From positions 1 through 9,144 of the forward strand of contig WGBT01000379.1 of assembly GCA_015494185.1 (NCBI GenBank): a stretch of 9,144 nt of DNA, in the 5' to 3' direction. The notes beneath the pieces are model-generated. The model was not told the DNA's origin. It made no database searches and saw only the letters and a program-made list of their open reading frames with translations. Positions within the stretch are counted from its first letter, which is position 1; each line of letters starts with the position of its first letter. Positions 6,635 to 9,144 of this stretch are shown here, piece by piece. This DNA comes from Hyphomicrobiales bacterium. GTDB taxonomy: Bacteria; Pseudomonadota; Alphaproteobacteria; Rhizobiales; S144-35. A program made the translations under genes and the position numbers.

Positions 6635-6701
6635 TTATTTAGATGTAGTGGATTAAAACACAAAATGACAGATCAAGCCGATGGCAGAGCAAGCCATTGC
6701 A

Positions 6702-6723
6702 TTTCTGTATTCTTTCTGTATTC
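6702..6723. repeat. 11-bp tandem duplication
   Basis: TTTCTGTATTC occurs twice in immediate succession (6702-6712 and 6713-6723). It probably arose by slippage, and no function is evident. Confidence 0.6.
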
Positions 6724-6919
6724 CCCTGGTTTAAGATCCCAAAACCTGCCTTCTGGTTTCCAACCTCTCTATCCCAACCATCTGAAGCTACGTATGTTCC
6801 AGGCAAAAAACAACAGTCATTTTGCTGAACACACTTAAGCATCATGGGAACCGAATCTCATGTTTAAGAATCTACTCTCACCTCCCCCTTTATCCAAGTA
6901 AAAAGTTACCAGAAATGCT

Positions 6920-7915
6920 TTACGGCTTCATTAAAATATCAAAGTGATGCGAAAATACGTCACATTTGAGCGCCACCACACAACGCTCTATTTGGGCCAG
7001 ATCCTGATGAAAAGAAATCTTGAATTGTTGTTCCCGATCAAAGGCTTTGATCAATGCCGCGACATCATGCGCCTGCCCGGCTCCAACCTCAAGGGCGATC
7101 ATTCCCGTGGCTTTAAGACACCTTCCAAGCTGTGGAAGAAGCTGTCGATAAGCCGCCAAACCATCACTTCCGCCATCGAGCGCAAGCCATGGATCATGAT
7201 TGCGCACTTCTGGCGTCAAGCTGTCGATCACTCCTGACGGAATATAGGGAGGATTGCTGACAATGACATCAAACCTTTCCTCGATCCCACTGGCCCAGTT
7301 CGCGATTTGAAAGGTTGCCCGTCCATCAAGGCCCAATCGACGGGCATTTTTTTGCGCAACGGCCAACGCCTGCTCACTGATGTCCGTCCCAAGACCAGTC
7401 GCTTGCGGCAATTCCGCCAGCAGGGTGAGAAGTATAGCCCCCGATCCAGTCCCAAGATCAAGAATGCGGGGCGCCTCGATCTCAGCCGCCCGGACATAAT
7501 GCAATACACACTCAATCAGCGTTTCCGTCTCAGGGCGCGGATCGAGAACCGCCCCCGAAATCTCAAAATCACGCCCATAAAATTCCCGGCTTCCCAAAAT
7601 ACGGGCCACAGGTTCCCCGGCCACACGGCGCGCCAAAAGGGCGGCAATTCGATGTTGGGTGTTGGGCGCTATCAATCGATCCGCCGCTAGGATATAGGCC
7701 GCATGGCTGAGGGTGTGACCCTCGACATCCGCAATGGCGCGGGTGATCAACAGCCGGGCATCGAGTTCGGGAGTGGGGTTGCCCACGGCCCGCAGTTTTC
7801 GCACCACTTCACCATGCAGTTGCTGCAGCGGACGTGGAAAGTCTTGTGAATCTGAAGGGGCTGCCTCTGTGCCTTCTCCTCCCGCCTCTTTCGGCTTCAC
7901 CACCGCCTCTTTCAT
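6920..7915 (-). CDS. prmC: Peptide chain release factor N5-glutamine methyltransferase (PrmC/HemK)
   Basis: PrmC uses S-adenosylmethionine to methylate the glutamine of the GGQ motif of release factors, raising termination efficiency; its substrate RF1 is encoded just upstream. Counting from the ATG at 7915 (331 residues), the helical N-terminal domain includes ELDARLLITRAI near 50-61 and GEPVARILGSREFYG at 100-114. The Rossmann methyltransferase domain follows, with VLDPRPETETLIE at 123-135, SAM loop DLGTGSG at 153-159 and the catalytic NPPY at 221-224. About 28 residues, poor in motifs and rich in Glu, Gly, Ala and Pro, precede the conserved N terminus, and about 14 follow the usual end at CVVALK. 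A GTG at 7918 is the immediately preceding codon; I prefer ATG because AAGAAGG then sits five nt upstream. The prfA stop is 50 bp before this ATG (47 bp before the GTG). Confidence 0.96.
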   Translation of the reverse strand: MKEAVVKPKEAGGEGTEAAPSDSQDFPRPLQQLHGEVVRKLRAVGNPTPELDARLLITRAIADVEGHTLSHAAYILAADRLIAPNTQHRIAALLARRVAGEPVARILGSREFYGRDFEISGAVLDPRPETETLIECVLHYVRAAEIEAPRILDLGTGSGAILLTLLAELPQATGLGTDISEQALAVAQKNARRLGLDGRATFQIANWASGIEERFDVIVSNPPYIPSGVIDSLTPEVRNHDPWLALDGGSDGLAAYRQLLPQLGRCLKATGMIALEVGAGQAHDVAALIKAFDREQQFKISFHQDLAQIERCVVALKCDVFSHHFDILMKP

Positions 7916-7918
7916 CAC

Positions 7919-7960
7919 CGCCTTCTTGTGCCCGCCTTCTTGTGCCCGCCTTCTTATGCC
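7919..7960 (-). repeat. Three tandem 14-bp repeats carrying Shine-Dalgarno-like sequence before prmC
   Basis: On the minus strand the unit is GGCACAAGAAGGCG, at 7946-7933 and 7932-7919, with a third copy at 7960-7947 differing by one base. The array fills nearly all of the prfA-prmC spacer and ends immediately before the prmC start codons. Each unit contains AAGAAGG, and the copy nearest the gene is the likely ribosome-binding site. Fourteen is not a multiple of three, so the array was not kept for its protein coding. Confidence 0.85.
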
Positions 7961-7965
7961 CGGTT

Positions 7966-9051
7966 TCAGTCCTGCTCACCCATCGAGGCCAGCAATTCGG
8001 CATTATGCTGGGTGATCAACGCGTCAATGATCTCATCGAGCGCCTCCCCCGCCAAAACCGCTTCAAGCTTGTGTAAAGTGAGCCCAATGCGGTGATCGGT
8101 CACCCGTCCTTGGGGAAAATTATAGGTCCGGATACGCTGCGAACGATCCCCAGAACCAACCTGACCGCGCCGTTCCGCCGCACGCGCGCTTTCCTGTTTT
8201 TGCCGTTCCAGATCATAAAGCCTTGCGCGCAACACCTTCATGGCCTTGGCCTTGTTCTTGTGTTGGGATTTCTCATCCTGTTGAGAAACCACCAGCCCGG
8301 TCGGCAAATGGGTGATCCGCACCGCACTGTCGGTGGTGTTCACGGACTGGCCACCGGGCCCGCTGGCACGGAAGACATCGATGCGGATATCTTTCTCGTC
8401 GATCTCAATATCGACTTCTTCCGCCTCGGGCAACACCGCAACCGTTGCCGCCGAGGTATGAATCCGCCCCCCCGATTCGGTTTCTGGCACCCGTTGCACC
8501 CGATGCCCGCCTGATTCGAATTTCAACCGTGCAAACACCCCCTCGCCAGACACCAGCGCAATGATTTCTTTGTATCCCCCCACAGACGACTCACTTGCAG
8601 ACAGGACTTGCACCTTCCAGCCCCGCAGATCGGCATAGCGCTGATACATACGGAACAAGTCACCGGCAAACAGCGCCGCTTCATCCCCCCCCGCTCCCGC
8701 GCGCAGCTCCAAGATGGCATTTTTGGCATCCGCCTTATCCTTGGGCAGCAGCAGCAGGCGCACCTCCCTTTCCAACTGTTCCAGCCTTGGTTTGAGTTCG
8801 GCCAATTCCTCCCGGGCCAACGCCGCCATATCGGCCTCGATCTCCGGATCGGTCAGCATTTGTTGCGCCTCCTCCAAACCGGCACGCACCTGTTTCAGTT
8901 CGCGAATCTTGCTGGCAATGGGATCGAGCTCCGCAAACTCCCGCGACAGGGCCACAAATTTCGCCTGGTCGGGATTTTGCGCCAACTCCTCCTGCACGGC
9001 TTGCCAGCGCGACAACAACATTTCCAGTTTTTCAACGGGTATGGCGGACAT
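7966..9051 (-). CDS. prfA: Peptide chain release factor 1 (RF1)
   Basis: RF1 recognises UAA and UAG in the ribosomal A site and triggers hydrolysis of peptidyl-tRNA. The 361-residue product has the full family length. A coiled, Glu/Leu-rich N-terminal domain covers about 1-110. The codon-reading domain has RVQRVPETESGGRIHTSAATVAV from 184, where P189-E190-T191 is the PxT tripeptide that identifies RF1 rather than RF2 (SPF). The catalytic loop GPGGQSVN has GGQ at 233-235, and the C-terminal part contains RIRTYNFPQGRVTDHRIGLTLHKLE at 307-330. The ATG at 9051 agrees with family N termini, although no strong Shine-Dalgarno precedes it. An in-frame stop lies about 36 nt upstream, limiting any extension. 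Downstream prmC, on the same strand, encodes the enzyme that methylates Gln235. Confidence 0.98.
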   Translation of the reverse strand: MSAIPVEKLEMLLSRWQAVQEELAQNPDQAKFVALSREFAELDPIASKIRELKQVRAGLEEAQQMLTDPEIEADMAALAREELAELKPRLEQLEREVRLLLLPKDKADAKNAILELRAGAGGDEAALFAGDLFRMYQRYADLRGWKVQVLSASESSVGGYKEIIALVSGEGVFARLKFESGGHRVQRVPETESGGRIHTSAATVAVLPEAEEVDIEIDEKDIRIDVFRASGPGGQSVNTTDSAVRITHLPTGLVVSQQDEKSQHKNKAKAMKVLRARLYDLERQKQESARAAERRGQVGSGDRSQRIRTYNFPQGRVTDHRIGLTLHKLEAVLAGEALDEIIDALITQHNAELLASMGEQD

Positions 9052-9144
9052 TCGAAGGGAATCTTTTGTGGTGTTTTGCAGTTAACGGCTCATCTATCCA
9101 CGAAACATGAAAATGGTCTGAGCATTGTGGCGACGGACGTAACC

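Larger units (their letters stand above)
5997..6919. other. 923-bp AT-rich gap between prmC and the DUF4167 gene
   Basis: I find no convincing protein gene here on either strand. Small open frames exist (plus 6185-6385, plus 6542-6838, minus 6639-6845), but they lack a good ribosome-binding site, recognisable motifs and coding-like composition. The gap holds a degenerate direct repeat (6287-6359), a run of hairpins ending in a T tract (6385-6500), an 11-bp tandem duplication (6702-6723) and two promoter-like sequences, listed separately. In 5997-6180 and 6724-6919 I see nothing assignable beyond the DUF4167 leader. Confidence 0.7.

Noticed and set aside
6542..6838. 98-codon plus-strand frame and the opposing 68-codon frame at 6639-6845
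   Set aside because: Neither has a Shine-Dalgarno, recognisable motifs or coding-like composition. They may be chance frames in AT-rich DNA or remnants I cannot identify.
7919..7960. Possible CRISPR-like array
   Set aside because: The units are only 14 bp, directly abutting and without spacers; this is a simple tandem repeat.
9052..9144. End of an upstream gene before prfA
   Set aside because: The three minus-strand frames give short tails (for example one ending IFMFRG) that I could not match to any expected neighbour such as ptsP or lysC.

Overview
The window looks like a chromosomal segment from an alphaproteobacterium. The main evidence is the same-strand run prfA, prmC and a DUF4167 gene. 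DUF4167 is a family found essentially in Alphaproteobacteria, and this neighbourhood is typical of the class. The PssA form, with a basic N-terminal extension followed by the CDP-alcohol transferase core, fits too. Coding DNA is moderately GC-rich, while the gap between prmC and the DUF4167 gene is clearly more AT-rich. The order or genus cannot be fixed from the sequence alone.

Layout from left to right: (1) positions 1-1166, minus strand, 5' part of pabB (aminodeoxychorismate synthase component I, folate pathway), running off the left edge. (2) 1167-1639, a divergent intergenic region holding a likely pabB promoter, a minus-strand terminator-like hairpin and a 138-bp element bounded by perfect 25-bp inverted repeats. 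(3) 1640-4294, plus strand, an 884-residue membrane-anchored DUF255/YyaL-type thioredoxin-fold protein with a DsbD N-terminal-like domain at its C terminus. (4) 4417-5328, minus, pssA (phosphatidylserine synthase), convergent with the preceding gene. (5) 5463-5996, minus, DUF4167 protein. (6) 5997-6919, a 923-bp gap without a convincing gene, carrying a series of hairpins that ends in a plus-strand terminator-like structure, a degenerate direct repeat and promoter-like sequences. (7) 6920-7915, minus, prmC. (8) 7966-9051, minus, prfA. (9) 9052-9144, upstream of prfA, where no gene or clear promoter was recognised.

Functional links: prfA encodes release factor 1, and prmC encodes the methyltransferase that modifies the glutamine of its GGQ motif. 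They are 47 bp apart and probably co-transcribed. pssA makes phosphatidylserine, the precursor of phosphatidylethanolamine. pabB feeds folate synthesis. The DUF255 fusion protein probably acts in thiol-disulfide chemistry outside the cytoplasm, but its substrate is unknown.

I see no defence system, CRISPR array, insertion sequence with a transposase, tRNA or rRNA. The genes are mostly housekeeping. The parts most worth a second look are the DUF255-DsbD fusion, the 138-bp inverted-repeat element, the hairpin series at 6385-6500 and the three 14-bp repeats that place Shine-Dalgarno-like sequences in front of prmC.
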